Numbered from the stretch's first letter, positions 47,792-58,142 are shown. The stretch: 64,000 bases of DNA from an uncultured Eubacterium sp. (GCA_910584875.1 CAJUDA010000001.1:121568-185567); one strand, 5' to 3'. A program made the numbers and translations. Notes: generated from the letters alone by a model not told the origin.

Positions 47792-49870
47792 ATGGCGATT
47801 AAGTTCGGCAAATGGGTTGCCAGACACAAGATTCTGATCATTCTGTTTGCAGTAGTGCTGATGATTCCGGCTGTGATCGGATATGTAAAGACGAGGATCA
47901 ATTATGATCTGCTCAGTTACCTTCCGGATTCTCTGGAAACGGTATCCGGACAGGATACGATGGTGGACAAATTCGGGATGGGAGCGTTTTCCATGATTGT
48001 TGTGGAAAATATGGAAAATAAGGACGTCGTCGAATTAAAGGAAAAACTGAAAAAAGTAGAGCATGTAGAAAAGATCATCTGGTATGATGATGTGGTAGAT
48101 ATCACTTTTCCAGTGGAAATGATACCGGATAAGCTGAGGGATGCGCTTTTTAGCGGAGATGCCACGATGATGATCGCTCTCTTTGATGATACGACATCAG
48201 CCGATACGACGATGGATGCCATATCCGAGATGCGGAAGATCGTGGATAAGCAGGCGTTTATCAGCGGTATGTCCGGCGTGGTAACGGATATTAAAAATCT
48301 GGCTCTGGCAGAGATGCCGATTTATGTTGCCGTGGCTGCCGGGCTGTCGCTTCTGGTATTGCTGCTGACGATGGATTCGTTTGTGACGCCATTTATTTTT
48401 CTGCTTGGCATCGGGACATCGATCGTCTATAATATGGGTAGTAATATTTTCTTCGGCGAGATCTCTTATATTACCCAGGCGCTGACGGCGATCCTCCAGC
48501 TCGGTGTGACGATGGACTACTCCATTTTCCTGCTGGAGAGCTACGAGGCAAATAAAGAGAGGTTTGAAGGAGATAAGCAGCGTGCCATGGCACATGCCAT
48601 ATCGAATACATTTAAGTCTGTTACAAGCAGTTCTGTCACAACGATCGCCGGGTTTGCTGCACTTTGCTTTATGACCTTTAAGCTGGGGATGGATCTTGGT
48701 GTAGTTATGGCAAAAGGAGTTATCATCGGAGTTATTGTCTGTATCACACTTCTTCCGGCGATGATCCTCTGCTTTGATAAAGTGATCGATAAGACGAACC
48801 ACAAAAATCTGATCCCCAATATGGACGGGTTTTCCAAACGCGTGGTGAAGCTCTGGCCGGCAGCGCTTATTCTGTTCCTTGTCCTGATCGGACCGGCGTA
48901 TTACGGAAATAAGCATTACGACATCTATTATAATATTGATTCGGGACTCCCGCAGACACTGGATTCTGCGGTGGCAAATAGTAAGCTGCAGGAAAAATTC
49001 AAGATGAATAATATGCACATTGTTCTTTTAAAAAATGGACTGACAGCAAAGGACAAAAAAGAGATGCAGAGTAAAATGGAAGAGGTGAAGGGCGTCAAAT
49101 GGGTGCTTGGCATGGATTCCTTTGTCGGTGCAAATTTCCCGGCGGAGATGGTGCCGCAGGAGTACCGGGATATGCTGCAGTGTAAAGAATATGAGCTGCA
49201 GTTTATCTGCTCGGATTATAAATCGGCGACGGATGAGGTCAATGCACAGATCGCTTCCCTCAGCGGTATTGTAAAGGACTACAGTCCCGATTCCATGGTG
49301 ATCGGAGAGGCGCCGCTGATGAAGGATCTGCAGGACACGACAGATATCGATCTAGCGAATGTCAACTATGTATCGGTTATTGCGATCTTCCTGATCATCA
49401 TGCTGACATTTAAATCCATCAGTATACCGGTGATCCTGGTTACGGTGATTGAATTTGCGATCTTTCTGAATATGTCGGTACCGTTTTATACCGGGGAATC
49501 TCTCCCCTTTGTGGCAAGCATCGTGATCGGCACGATCCAGCTGGGGGCGACAGTAGACTATGCGATATTGATGACGAGCCGTTATCACAAGGAGCGGACA
49601 GAACGGCACCAGACAAAGAAAGAGGCGATCGCCATCGCCCACAGGACATCGGTGAAATCCATATTGATCAGTGGAATGTGTCTGTTTGCCGCAACATTCG
49701 GTGTTACCCTGTCTTCGAGTATCGACATGATCAAGGCAATCTGTACTTTGCTGGCACGCGGCGCCGTCATCAGCACGATTATCGTTATCGTTATGCTGCC
49801 GGCGATGCTGACATTGTTTGATAAAGTAATCTGTAAAACGACATGGGATATGCGTAAGATTGACTATTAA
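47792..49870 (+). CDS. MMPL/RND-family membrane transporter
   Basis: The 692-residue protein from ATG 47792 (AAAGGAGG upstream) has the RND layout: one N-terminal span, an extracytoplasmic domain, five or more spans (VTMDYSIFLLESYEANKERF), then a second copy with VDYAILMTSRYHKERTE. The paired T/VDY motifs are the proton-relay type positions of MMPL proteins. It may export lipids or hydrophobic toxins. It forms an operon with the heptad-repeat protein and TetR gene. A longer in-frame start at 47717 would overlap the operator and is rejected. Confidence 0.9.
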   Translation: MAIKFGKWVARHKILIILFAVVLMIPAVIGYVKTRINYDLLSYLPDSLETVSGQDTMVDKFGMGAFSMIVVENMENKDVVELKEKLKKVEHVEKIIWYDDVVDITFPVEMIPDKLRDALFSGDATMMIALFDDTTSADTTMDAISEMRKIVDKQAFISGMSGVVTDIKNLALAEMPIYVAVAAGLSLLVLLLTMDSFVTPFIFLLGIGTSIVYNMGSNIFFGEISYITQALTAILQLGVTMDYSIFLLESYEANKERFEGDKQRAMAHAISNTFKSVTSSSVTTIAGFAALCFMTFKLGMDLGVVMAKGVIIGVIVCITLLPAMILCFDKVIDKTNHKNLIPNMDGFSKRVVKLWPAALILFLVLIGPAYYGNKHYDIYYNIDSGLPQTLDSAVANSKLQEKFKMNNMHIVLLKNGLTAKDKKEMQSKMEEVKGVKWVLGMDSFVGANFPAEMVPQEYRDMLQCKEYELQFICSDYKSATDEVNAQIASLSGIVKDYSPDSMVIGEAPLMKDLQDTTDIDLANVNYVSVIAIFLIIMLTFKSISIPVILVTVIEFAIFLNMSVPFYTGESLPFVASIVIGTIQLGATVDYAILMTSRYHKERTERHQTKKEAIAIAHRTSVKSILISGMCLFAATFGVTLSSSIDMIKAICTLLARGAVISTIIVIVMLPAMLTLFDKVICKTTWDMRKIDY

Positions 49871-49901
49871 TGATAGAAAATAGCAGAAAGGATGGTTTAT
49901 T

Positions 49902-51899
49902 ATGAACAAGATGAATGGGAAGAGAATCGGCAGGACGATGGTCAGCGGTGTTCTGATACTTGGTATGGTGCTGTGCAATACTACGTATACCGAGGCAAAA
50001 AAGGTGAGTAAGCAGGAGTCAGTATATGCTACAGCAGGGGCAGACGGACAGATCGACCAGATTACGGTGGCAGACTGGCTGCAGGATTCCGGTCTTGCCG
50101 GAGGTACTGTGAAGGACAGCTCGGATCTGACGGATATCACGAATGTGAAAGGTGATGAGACATTTGACCAGTCCGGTACTTCGGTGCAGTGGAATATGGA
50201 TGGAAAGGATATTTATTATCAGGGAAAGACAACAAAAGAACTTCCTGTCAGTGTACGGATAAGCTACACGCTCGACGGAGAAGAGATGGCGGCGAAGGAT
50301 ATGACCGGTAAGAGCGGTAAGATGGAAATGCATGTCGTTTATACGAATCAATCCAAACAGACAAAGAAAATCGGCGGTAAGGAGCGTACCATTTATACCC
50401 CATTTGTCATGGGTACAGGAATGATCCTCCCATCGGAGCATTTTACTAATATAAAGATCGACCATGGACGTGTTATCAATGACGGCACGAATAATATTGT
50501 AGTCGGGATGGGAGTTCCGGGACTGGCAGAGAGCCTGGGGCTGGATGACGATGCCGCTGACAAGATTCCGGAGGAATTCACTGTCAAAGCAGATGTAACA
50601 GATTTTTCCATGGGAAACACATTCACCTTTGGGAGTCCCAGTCTTCTGAACGACCTGGATCTGGATGATGTAAAGGATCTGGATGATCTGGAGGAGAAAC
50701 TGGATGATCTGACAGATGCCACAGATCAGCTGCTGGACGGATCGGATGAACTGGCAGACAATATGAAAAAATATGACAGCAAGATGGGGGATCTCAAACA
50801 GTCGATCCGCAAATATAACAAAGACGGCATAAAGAAAATCACAAAGGGAATAGCAACACTGGCGAAAAATGGTTCCAAACTGGTAACCGGGGTCAATCAG
50901 TATACAAGTGGTGTTGTGACTCTCTCAAAGGGGACGAAAGCGTATGTGGACGGTGCCAGCCAGATCGCCAGAGGAAACAGTGCTCTGTATCAGGCGGTGA
51001 AGGGAATGCCGGCACAGATCGGGACATTTGATAAGGGGCTTAAGACATATACAGGAAGCGTCGACAAAATGGGCGCCAAAGAGAATGTCACGAAATTAAA
51101 GACCGGAGCCGGAGCGGTGTCCGACGGAATCGGTAAGGTGAACCAGAATATAAAAGAAGTGAAAAAACTCCAGGAGACGAAAAAGCAGCTTGTGCAGGGG
51201 CTGAAGGCTTCCGGGGCAGATCCTGCACTGATCGCACAGCTGGAGAAGGTGATCGAGGGAGAGGGGCAGTATATTGAGGGACTCGATCAGGCGACCGCTT
51301 CCGGAAGTGATCTGAAGAAAGGCGCTGATGCCGTGTCGTCGGGCGTTGGTACAGTGATGGATGGGCTTAGTACTCTGTCGAAAAATTCTTCTGCCCTGAC
51401 GAAAGCATCGGGTGAACTGAATAAACAGGTGCCGCAGCTGGTATCCAGCATTAAGAAACTGAAGGACGGCGGTGACCAGCTTGTAAAAAATGATAAGGCG
51501 CTAAAGAGCGGGGCAGACAAACTGATCAAATCCAGTAAGACGATGAAGAAGAGCGCCGTTAAACTCAATAAAGGCATGAAAACTCTGAATAAGGGCGGCA
51601 GAACTCTGAAAAAATCGACAGGTAAACTGATCAGCGGGATCGGACAGCTGGAAAATGCCAGTGGCAGACTTTCGGATGGGGCAGATACACTATATGACGG
51701 GGTATCCAAATTCAGCAGAGAGGGGATCCAGAAGTTAAATGATGTGTATGAGGATGATGTAAAGACTCTGATCGACCGCGTCAGGGCGCTTGCAGACGCC
51801 GGAAAAGAGTACAATAATTTCAGCGGCATTGGCAAAGGGATGACGGGAGACGTCAAATTTGTGATTGAGACGGCATCCGTAGAAAAAGAAAACGAATAA
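49902..51899 (+). CDS. Exported heptad-repeat protein (YhgE/Pip-like)
   Basis: The 665-residue protein has a signal peptide (about residues 1-29), a beta-rich N-domain and a long Asp/Lys/Gly region of Leu-containing heptads (x-x-x-Leu-x-x-Gly type; DLDLDDVKDLDDLEEKLDD, then LVTGVNQYTSGVVTLSKG). These repeats also occur in YhgE/Pip proteins, in which membrane spans usually follow. Here no C-terminal membrane segment is present and the protein ends with an acidic tail. It probably works outside the membrane with the MMPL partner. Confidence 0.75.
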   Translation: MNKMNGKRIGRTMVSGVLILGMVLCNTTYTEAKKVSKQESVYATAGADGQIDQITVADWLQDSGLAGGTVKDSSDLTDITNVKGDETFDQSGTSVQWNMDGKDIYYQGKTTKELPVSVRISYTLDGEEMAAKDMTGKSGKMEMHVVYTNQSKQTKKIGGKERTIYTPFVMGTGMILPSEHFTNIKIDHGRVINDGTNNIVVGMGVPGLAESLGLDDDAADKIPEEFTVKADVTDFSMGNTFTFGSPSLLNDLDLDDVKDLDDLEEKLDDLTDATDQLLDGSDELADNMKKYDSKMGDLKQSIRKYNKDGIKKITKGIATLAKNGSKLVTGVNQYTSGVVTLSKGTKAYVDGASQIARGNSALYQAVKGMPAQIGTFDKGLKTYTGSVDKMGAKENVTKLKTGAGAVSDGIGKVNQNIKEVKKLQETKKQLVQGLKASGADPALIAQLEKVIEGEGQYIEGLDQATASGSDLKKGADAVSSGVGTVMDGLSTLSKNSSALTKASGELNKQVPQLVSSIKKLKDGGDQLVKNDKALKSGADKLIKSSKTMKKSAVKLNKGMKTLNKGGRTLKKSTGKLISGIGQLENASGRLSDGADTLYDGVSKFSREGIQKLNDVYEDDVKTLIDRVRALADAGKEYNNFSGIGKGMTGDVKFVIETASVEKENE

Positions 51900-51923
51900 A
51901 AAACACAAAAAGGAGGCAGTATT

Positions 51924-52538
51924 ATGGGAAAAGTAGAAGAAAATAAGAAAAGAAAAAGAGAGGCACTGTTAAATGCTGCGTTTTCGCTCTTTACTTCGCA
52001 GGGAGTCTATCGTACCTCGATATCGGATATCGCGAAAAAGGCAGATATCGCGAAGGGGACATTTTACCGGTATTTCAGCGATAAGTATGATATACGGGAT
52101 CAGCTGATCATTTCCAAGGCGACGCAGCTGTTCTATCATGCCACCCAGGAAATGAAAGAAAAAGGGATGGAAGAGCCGGGCGCTTATACACTGGAGGACG
52201 GGATTATTTTTATTGCAGATACGGTGATCAATGAACTGGAGGCGGACAAACGGCTGCTTGTCTTTATCGCCAAAAATCTCAGCTGGGGCGTCTTTCATAA
52301 CCTTATGGTGTCGAGTAATGAGGACAGTGGTTACAGCTTTTATGACGGATACCAGACCATGCTGGAGCAGTCGGGACGGAAATTCCGCAACCCGGAACTG
52401 ATGCTGTATATGATCGTGGAACTGGTCAATGCGTCCTGCCACAATGTAATCCTGAATGAAGAGCCGGTAACGCTTGCAGAACTGAAACCGGAGTTGTATA
52501 ATGTCATAAGGGATATCATTCACGGACAGGAATTGTAA
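51924..52538 (+). CDS. TetR-family transcriptional regulator
   Basis: The 204-residue protein has a TetR helix-turn-helix (ISDIAKKADIAKGTFYRYF) near residue 32 and a helical ligand domain. It is the last gene of the MMPL operon and presumably represses it through the two TGAC-N5-GTCA operators. A hydrophobic effector, perhaps the exported substrate, is likely but unknown. AAAAGGAGG precedes the ATG. Confidence 0.93.
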   Translation: MGKVEENKKRKREALLNAAFSLFTSQGVYRTSISDIAKKADIAKGTFYRYFSDKYDIRDQLIISKATQLFYHATQEMKEKGMEEPGAYTLEDGIIFIADTVINELEADKRLLVFIAKNLSWGVFHNLMVSSNEDSGYSFYDGYQTMLEQSGRKFRNPELMLYMIVELVNASCHNVILNEEPVTLAELKPELYNVIRDIIHGQEL

Positions 52539-52550
52539 AAGAAACGAATG

Positions 52551-52580
52551 GAAACCCAGATCATCGGATCTGGGTTTCTT
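52551..52580 (+). terminator. Terminator hairpin after the tetR-like gene
   Basis: GAAACCCAGATC (52551-52562), a 4-base loop and GATCTGGGTTTC (52567-52578) form a perfect 12-bp stem followed by TT. The T-run is short. A possible upstream ATG of the next gene (52548) lies at its base and is therefore unlikely. Confidence 0.65.
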
Positions 52581-52601
52581 ACTGATTGTAAGGATGAGGG
52601 A

Positions 52602-53801
52602 ATGAGAGAGAGAATTAAAAAAATACTGATCCGGTTGATCCGCATCATGCCGCTGCGGGACGACATTATCATGGAAAGCCACCCGGATTTTGCCGGCAAT
52701 ACCGGAGCCCTTTACCGCTTTTTTCTGAATAAAGGCGTCAACCAGAGACACCGGATCCACTGGGCGCTTCACAGCGGCACACCCCGGGATGGCGGGGGAG
52801 GACTTCCGGCAAATGTAGATACCTTCTATCTGGATGCCCATGGTTTCCGGCAGATGTGGAAACGGTTCTGTGTGCTGTACCGGTCACGGTATATTATTGA
52901 CAGCAACTCATATATTTACAAGAGACGGAGAGGACAGATCCGTCTGCACCTGGGACATGGCATGCTGATGAAGATCACGCCGGAATACCACAATGCGGAT
53001 AAGATCGGTGAGCTGGATGGCTATCTTGTGACGGCGCCCTTCTGGCAGGATGTCTTTGTGGAGAAGATCGGACTTCCGGAGGATGTGATCCTGTCGTTTG
53101 GCTATCCGCGCAATGATGTGCTGACTGGCAAAAGGGATACGGTCACCAGTCTGGGGCGCTATGTTATGTGGATGCCGACATACCGGCAGCACAGGGCGCA
53201 TCCGGGAAAGGGGCTGGCAGATTATTTTCCTTACGGTATGCCGGAAGTGATGGAAAAAGGACAGCTGTTAAAACTGGACAGGCAGGCGGCGGAGCAGAAG
53301 ATACGGATTTATTTCCGTCCCCATCCGGCGCAGGATTTGTCTGCCATGCAGGAGGTCCGGCTGCAGAATATTGTTCTTGCCGATGACGATTTTTTGCGGC
53401 GGGAGGGGATCACTCTCTATGAAATGCTGGCATCGGCAAAGGCACTGATCACGGATTATTCTTCTGTATATTATGATTTTTTACTGACAGGGCGGCCAAT
53501 CGGGCTTACGTTTGGTGACAGCAGGGAGTATTTCCGTAAATATGACTGTCCCTTTACCGATCTGAAAGAGAATATCCGGGGTTTTTATATTGAATCGTTT
53601 GAGGATCTGCTCCAGTTTCTCCGGCGGAGTGCGCCAGAGGATGGGCAGGCAGAAGAGGATCTGGATCTGAAACGTATGAGGGACCGGTATCACCAGTACA
53701 CAGACGGCAGATCGGCAGATCGGATTTATGAGTATATGAAAAACCAGTATGGTTTTGACGGATCAGAAAAGGAAGATATTCAGGCATGGAGGGAAAGATG
53801 A
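52602..53801 (+). CDS. CDP-glycerol glycerophosphotransferase-like protein (TagB/TagF family)
   Basis: The 399-residue protein has the family motifs MWMPTYRQHR, FRPHPAQDLSAM and ALITDYSSVYYDFLLTGRPI. Such enzymes transfer glycerol-phosphate (or ribitol-phosphate) during teichoic acid or related surface-polymer synthesis at the inner membrane face. A basic N-terminus (RERIKKILIRLIRIM) may bind the membrane. It is not next to other teichoic acid genes. Its stop overlaps the first ABC gene. Confidence 0.85.
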   Translation: MRERIKKILIRLIRIMPLRDDIIMESHPDFAGNTGALYRFFLNKGVNQRHRIHWALHSGTPRDGGGGLPANVDTFYLDAHGFRQMWKRFCVLYRSRYIIDSNSYIYKRRRGQIRLHLGHGMLMKITPEYHNADKIGELDGYLVTAPFWQDVFVEKIGLPEDVILSFGYPRNDVLTGKRDTVTSLGRYVMWMPTYRQHRAHPGKGLADYFPYGMPEVMEKGQLLKLDRQAAEQKIRIYFRPHPAQDLSAMQEVRLQNIVLADDDFLRREGITLYEMLASAKALITDYSSVYYDFLLTGRPIGLTFGDSREYFRKYDCPFTDLKENIRGFYIESFEDLLQFLRRSAPEDGQAEEDLDLKRMRDRYHQYTDGRSADRIYEYMKNQYGFDGSEKEDIQAWRER

Positions 53802-55525
53802 GAGAACTATTGCGTTTTTTGAAAGATTACCGGAAGGAGAGTGTTCTGGCGCCTCTTTTTAAGCTGCTGGAGGCATCCTTTGAATTGTTTGTGCCTCTTG
53901 TTATGGCGAAAATGATCGATGACGGTATCGTCAGCCGTGACTATGGAATCATCGCCGGCATGGGAGCTGTACTGGTGTTGCTTGCCGCCATCGGCCTTGC
54001 CGCATCGCTGACGGCGCAGTATTTTGCAGCGAAAGCGGCAGTCGGATTTTCTGCCAGGCTGAAACAGGAGCTATTTCATCATATCCAGACATTGTCTTTC
54101 TCTGATATGGACCAGGTCGGCACGTCCACAATGATCACCCGTATGACCAGTGATGCCAATCAGGTACAGAGCGGTGTTAATCTGGTACTGCGGCTGTTTA
54201 TGAGGTCTCCTTTTATTGTTGTGGGAGCCATGATCATGGCATTTACGATTGACGTGAAGGCAGCCCTGGTTTTTGTGGTGGCGATCCCTCTTTTGTGTCT
54301 TGTTGTATTTGGCGTTATGCTGGCCAGTATCCCGCTGTATAAAAAAGTACAGGCGGCACTGGATCAGATCCTGGGAAGGACAAGGGAAAATCTGACAGGA
54401 GCCAGGGTGCTCCGTGCCTTTAACAAGCAGGAGGAGGAAAACCGGCAGTTTACCGGGGAAAATGAGATACTGTATCATGTACAGATGGTAGTGGGACGGA
54501 TTGCGGCGCTGATGAATCCGATCACATATATTATTATTAATGTTGCCGTGATCGTCCTGATCTGGATCGGTGCCATACAGGTAGACGGGGGATTGCTGAC
54601 ACAGGGCGAAGTGGTTGCCCTGGTGAACTATATGTCGCAGATCCTGGTCGAACTGGTGAAGCTTGCCAATCTGATTGTTACAGTAAATAAAGCGGTGGCA
54701 TGTGGCAACCGGATCCAGGAAATCTTTGAACGAAAACCGGGACTGACCGAACCAGAGGAGACAAAACAGGAAGATCCGGCGGCAGGGGAAACGGTAGTTT
54801 TTGATCATGTCGGACTGGCATATCCGGGGACATCGGAAAACGCCCTGACGGATATTACTTTTTCAGTGAAAAAAGGAGACACGGTCGGTGTGATCGGCGG
54901 TACCGGCTCAGGGAAAACCTCCCTTGTGCATCTGATCCCCCGGTTTTATGATATCACAGAAGGAAACCTGAGGATTGACGGACAGGATGTGGCGGGTTAT
55001 CCGCTGCAAAGGCTGCGCTCAAAAGTAGGGATCGTCCTGCAGAAGTCCGTTCTATTTCAGGGGACGATCCGCTCCAATCTCCTCTGGGGGAAGCCGGATG
55101 CTACGGAAGAGGAGATGTGGAAGGCGCTCCGGATCGCACAGGCAGAAGAGGTGGTCAAAAAGAAGAAAGCGGGACTGGATGAACCGGTCGAGCAGGAGGG
55201 ACGCAATTTTTCCGGGGGACAGAGACAACGGCTTGCCATTGCCAGGGCCCTGGTGCGTCAGCCGGAAATACTGATCCTGGATGACAGTGCGTCGGCCCTT
55301 GACTATGCCACGGATGCTGCGCTGCGCAGAGCGATCCGGGAAGAATTGACCGATATGACAGTGTTTATTGTGTCGCAGAGAGCGGCTTCTGTGCGAAACG
55401 CGGACCAGATCGTCGTTCTGGAGGACGGTGAGATGGCAGGACTGGGAAATCACCAGGAGCTTATGGCTGCCTGCGGGGTGTACCGGGAGATTTATGAAAG
55501 CCAGTATGGAAAGGAGGCGCATTAG
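53798..55525 (+). CDS. ABC exporter half-transporter A (degenerate NBD)
   Basis: The 575-residue protein has six membrane spans and an NBD. The start at 53798 follows GGAGGG and overlaps the previous stop. Walker A is GGTGSGKTSL and the signature is FSGGQRQRL. The catalytic Glu after Walker B is Asp (LILDDSASALD) and the switch His is Gln (VSQRAAS). That pattern marks the non-hydrolysing subunit of heterodimeric exporters such as TM287/288 or BmrCD. It pairs with the next gene. Confidence 0.92.
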   Translation: MRELLRFLKDYRKESVLAPLFKLLEASFELFVPLVMAKMIDDGIVSRDYGIIAGMGAVLVLLAAIGLAASLTAQYFAAKAAVGFSARLKQELFHHIQTLSFSDMDQVGTSTMITRMTSDANQVQSGVNLVLRLFMRSPFIVVGAMIMAFTIDVKAALVFVVAIPLLCLVVFGVMLASIPLYKKVQAALDQILGRTRENLTGARVLRAFNKQEEENRQFTGENEILYHVQMVVGRIAALMNPITYIIINVAVIVLIWIGAIQVDGGLLTQGEVVALVNYMSQILVELVKLANLIVTVNKAVACGNRIQEIFERKPGLTEPEETKQEDPAAGETVVFDHVGLAYPGTSENALTDITFSVKKGDTVGVIGGTGSGKTSLVHLIPRFYDITEGNLRIDGQDVAGYPLQRLRSKVGIVLQKSVLFQGTIRSNLLWGKPDATEEEMWKALRIAQAEEVVKKKKAGLDEPVEQEGRNFSGGQRQRLAIARALVRQPEILILDDSASALDYATDAALRRAIREELTDMTVFIVSQRAASVRNADQIVVLEDGEMAGLGNHQELMAACGVYREIYESQYGKEAH

Positions 55526-57259
55526 ATGTCACAAAAAGAGACGATCCATAAAGTGCTGCGCTATATCCGGCGCTACTGGTTTTATCTGATCCTGTCCCTG
55601 CTTCTGGCAGTAGTGACGGTGGCGCTCACATTATATATCCCCATTCTTACGGGAAACGCTATCGATCATATTGTGGGAAGGTGGCAGGTTGACTATGATG
55701 TCATACTGGCGATAGCGAAAAAGATCGCCATCGCCATCGCCCTGACCATGGCGGCACAGTGGGTGATGAATGTCTGTAACAATAAACTGACCTACGGTGT
55801 GGTCAGGGATATCCGGGCAGATGCGTTTGGGCGACTGCAGCATCTGCCGCTCAGCTATATCGACAGCCATTCCTACGGAGAGATCGTCAGCCGTGTCATC
55901 GCGGATGCCGATCAGTTTGCCGACGGGCTTTTGATGGGTTTTACCCAGTTGTTCACCGGTCTGATCACGATCCTTGGCACACTGGGTTTTATGCTCAGCG
56001 TCAGCGTCCCCATTACAGTAGTCGTCGTTGTGCTCACTCCGGTTTCCCTGTTTGTGGCAAGCTTTATCGCTAAACGGACGTATCAGATGTTCCGCCTGCA
56101 GTCGGAAACGAGGGGAGAGCAGACGGCACTGATTGAAGAGATGATCGGAAACCAGAAAGTAGTACAGGCATTTGGTCATGAAAAAGAGGCGATGGAACAG
56201 TTTGACGAGATCAATGAGCGTCTTCGTGTCTGCTCTCTGAAAGGGACTTTTTTTTCCTCCCTCACCAATCCGTGTACCCGTTTTGTCAATAGCCTTGTCT
56301 ATGCTGCTGTCGGGATCTTTGGCGCAGTCTATGCAGTCCGCGGCGGTATTTCGGTAGGGCAGCTCTCCTGTTTTCTGAGTTATGCCAATCAATATACAAA
56401 ACCGTTTAATGAGATTTCCGGGGTGGTGACAGAATTGCAGAATGCCATTGCCTGTGCCGGACGTGTCCTGGAGCTGATCGAAGAAGAGCCGGAGATCGGA
56501 GATTCGTCAGACGCTGTGGTACTTGGGCAGGCAGACGGCAGGGTGGATATCGAAGATGTCTATTTTGCTTACGAGCCGGATCAGAAACTGATCGAGCATT
56601 TCAATCTCCGGGTTGAAAAAGGACAGCGTGTGGCGATCGTGGGACCGACAGGCTGCGGCAAGACGACGCTGATCAACCTGCTGATGCGGTTTTATGATGT
56701 GGACAGTGGCAGTATCCGTGTTTCCGGAAAGGATATCCGGAAGATCACCAGGGAGAGCCTGAGAAGTAATTATGGCATGGTGCTGCAGGAGACATGGCTG
56801 AAACGGGGCAGTATCCGCGACAATATCGCCATGGGACGTCCGGATGCCACAGAGGATGAGATCACACGGGCAGCGAAGGCAAGTCATGCACACAGTTTTA
56901 TCAAACGTCTGCCACAGGGATATGATACTGTGATCGGTGAGGACGGCGGAGGACTTTCGGCAGGGCAGAAACAGCTTCTTTGTATTGCCCGTGTTATGCT
57001 CTGCCTGCCGCCTGTGCTGATACTGGATGAGGCGACTTCTTCCATTGATACCCGTACCGAGATCAGGATCCAGCAGGCGTTTGGGGAGATGATGAGGGGG
57101 CGCACCAGTTTTATTGTGGCGCACCGGCTGTCTACGATCCGTGAGGCGGACGTGATCCTTGTGATGAAGGATGGTACGGTCATAGAACAGGGGAATCATG
57201 AGGAATTGCTGGCAAAGGGAGGTTTCTATAAAAAACTTTTTGAGGCACAGTGGCAGTAG
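55526..57259 (+). CDS. ABC exporter half-transporter B (catalytically complete NBD)
   Basis: The 577-residue partner starts at the base after the stop of half A. Its NBD is catalytically complete: Walker A GPTGCGKTTL, catalytic Glu in LILDEATSSID and the switch His in VAHRLST. Its signature reads LSAGQ instead of LSGGQ, which fits the degenerate composite site formed with half A. The pair probably exports a drug, lipid or peptide; the substrate is not deducible. Confidence 0.93.
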   Translation: MSQKETIHKVLRYIRRYWFYLILSLLLAVVTVALTLYIPILTGNAIDHIVGRWQVDYDVILAIAKKIAIAIALTMAAQWVMNVCNNKLTYGVVRDIRADAFGRLQHLPLSYIDSHSYGEIVSRVIADADQFADGLLMGFTQLFTGLITILGTLGFMLSVSVPITVVVVVLTPVSLFVASFIAKRTYQMFRLQSETRGEQTALIEEMIGNQKVVQAFGHEKEAMEQFDEINERLRVCSLKGTFFSSLTNPCTRFVNSLVYAAVGIFGAVYAVRGGISVGQLSCFLSYANQYTKPFNEISGVVTELQNAIACAGRVLELIEEEPEIGDSSDAVVLGQADGRVDIEDVYFAYEPDQKLIEHFNLRVEKGQRVAIVGPTGCGKTTLINLLMRFYDVDSGSIRVSGKDIRKITRESLRSNYGMVLQETWLKRGSIRDNIAMGRPDATEDEITRAAKASHAHSFIKRLPQGYDTVIGEDGGGLSAGQKQLLCIARVMLCLPPVLILDEATSSIDTRTEIRIQQAFGEMMRGRTSFIVAHRLSTIREADVILVMKDGTVIEQGNHEELLAKGGFYKKLFEAQWQ

Positions 57260-57302
57260 GAAGGGATCATTATAGTATATTTGATCAGAAAGGTGGGGGA
57301 AG

Positions 57303-58142
57303 ATGCGTTATAAGATGGCGGTGGCACAGATGGATACGGGAAGTGATACAAGAGTAAACCGGGAAAAGATCAGGCAGTATATCCGTGAGGCGGCAGGAAG
57401 GGGAGCAGATTTCATTGTTTTTCCAGAGCATGCGGATTACCTGGGAAGGGATCATGCCAGCCATGCGGTCCCGGTGCCCGGGGAGACGACACGCTTTTTT
57501 GCCTCGTGTGCTGAAAAATATGGGATCCAGATCCATTGCGGCACGATTACAGAACAAAACCCGGGAGGAAATCCTTTTAATACAAGTGTTCTCTTTTCTT
57601 CCCGGGGTGAGATACTGGGATGCTACCGTAAGCTTCATCTGTTTGACGTAGCTCTGGAGGGTGCTCCGGGCTACCGGGAATCGGATGAAGCGTCTCCGGG
57701 GGATGAGATCGTTCTCTGTGATACGGAGTTTGGACGTATTGGTATGGCTGTCTGCTATGACCTGCGGTTTCCAGAGCTGTTCCGGATTCTGGCAAAACAG
57801 GGAGCGGAACTGATCGTGCTTCCGGCAAATTTTACGGAGGAGACCGGCAGGGCGCACTGGGAGACGCTGGTCCGGGCGCGTGCGATCGAAAATACCTGTT
57901 TTGTCGCGGCGGCAGGACAGTGCGGGAAGAAGGATTCTTTTGCATCCTATGGGCATTCCATGATCGTGGATCCCTGGGGAAATGTACTTGCCGAGGCGGG
58001 AAGTCAGGAGGAGATCCTCTATGCGGACATTGATACGGACAGGATCTGGCAGGTGAGGGAACAGATACCTTCTCTGTCAAATGTGAGAGAGGATGTGTAC
58101 CGGCTGGAGGGGGAATCGCAGATGTCAATGTCCGAATTATAA
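57303..58142 (+). CDS. Carbon-nitrogen hydrolase (nitrilase superfamily)
   Basis: The 279-residue enzyme has the catalytic Glu (VFPEHADY), Lys (YRKLHLFD) and Cys (GMAVCYDLRFPELFR) of the superfamily. The YDLRFPELFR sequence places it near the Nit1/Nit2 branch, some of which are omega-amidases or deaminated-glutathione amidases. The exact substrate is unknown. An AAAGGTGGGG ribosome binding site precedes the ATG. Confidence 0.9.
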   Translation: MRYKMAVAQMDTGSDTRVNREKIRQYIREAAGRGADFIVFPEHADYLGRDHASHAVPVPGETTRFFASCAEKYGIQIHCGTITEQNPGGNPFNTSVLFSSRGEILGCYRKLHLFDVALEGAPGYRESDEASPGDEIVLCDTEFGRIGMAVCYDLRFPELFRILAKQGAELIVLPANFTEETGRAHWETLVRARAIENTCFVAAAGQCGKKDSFASYGHSMIVDPWGNVLAEAGSQEEILYADIDTDRIWQVREQIPSLSNVREDVYRLEGESQMSMSEL

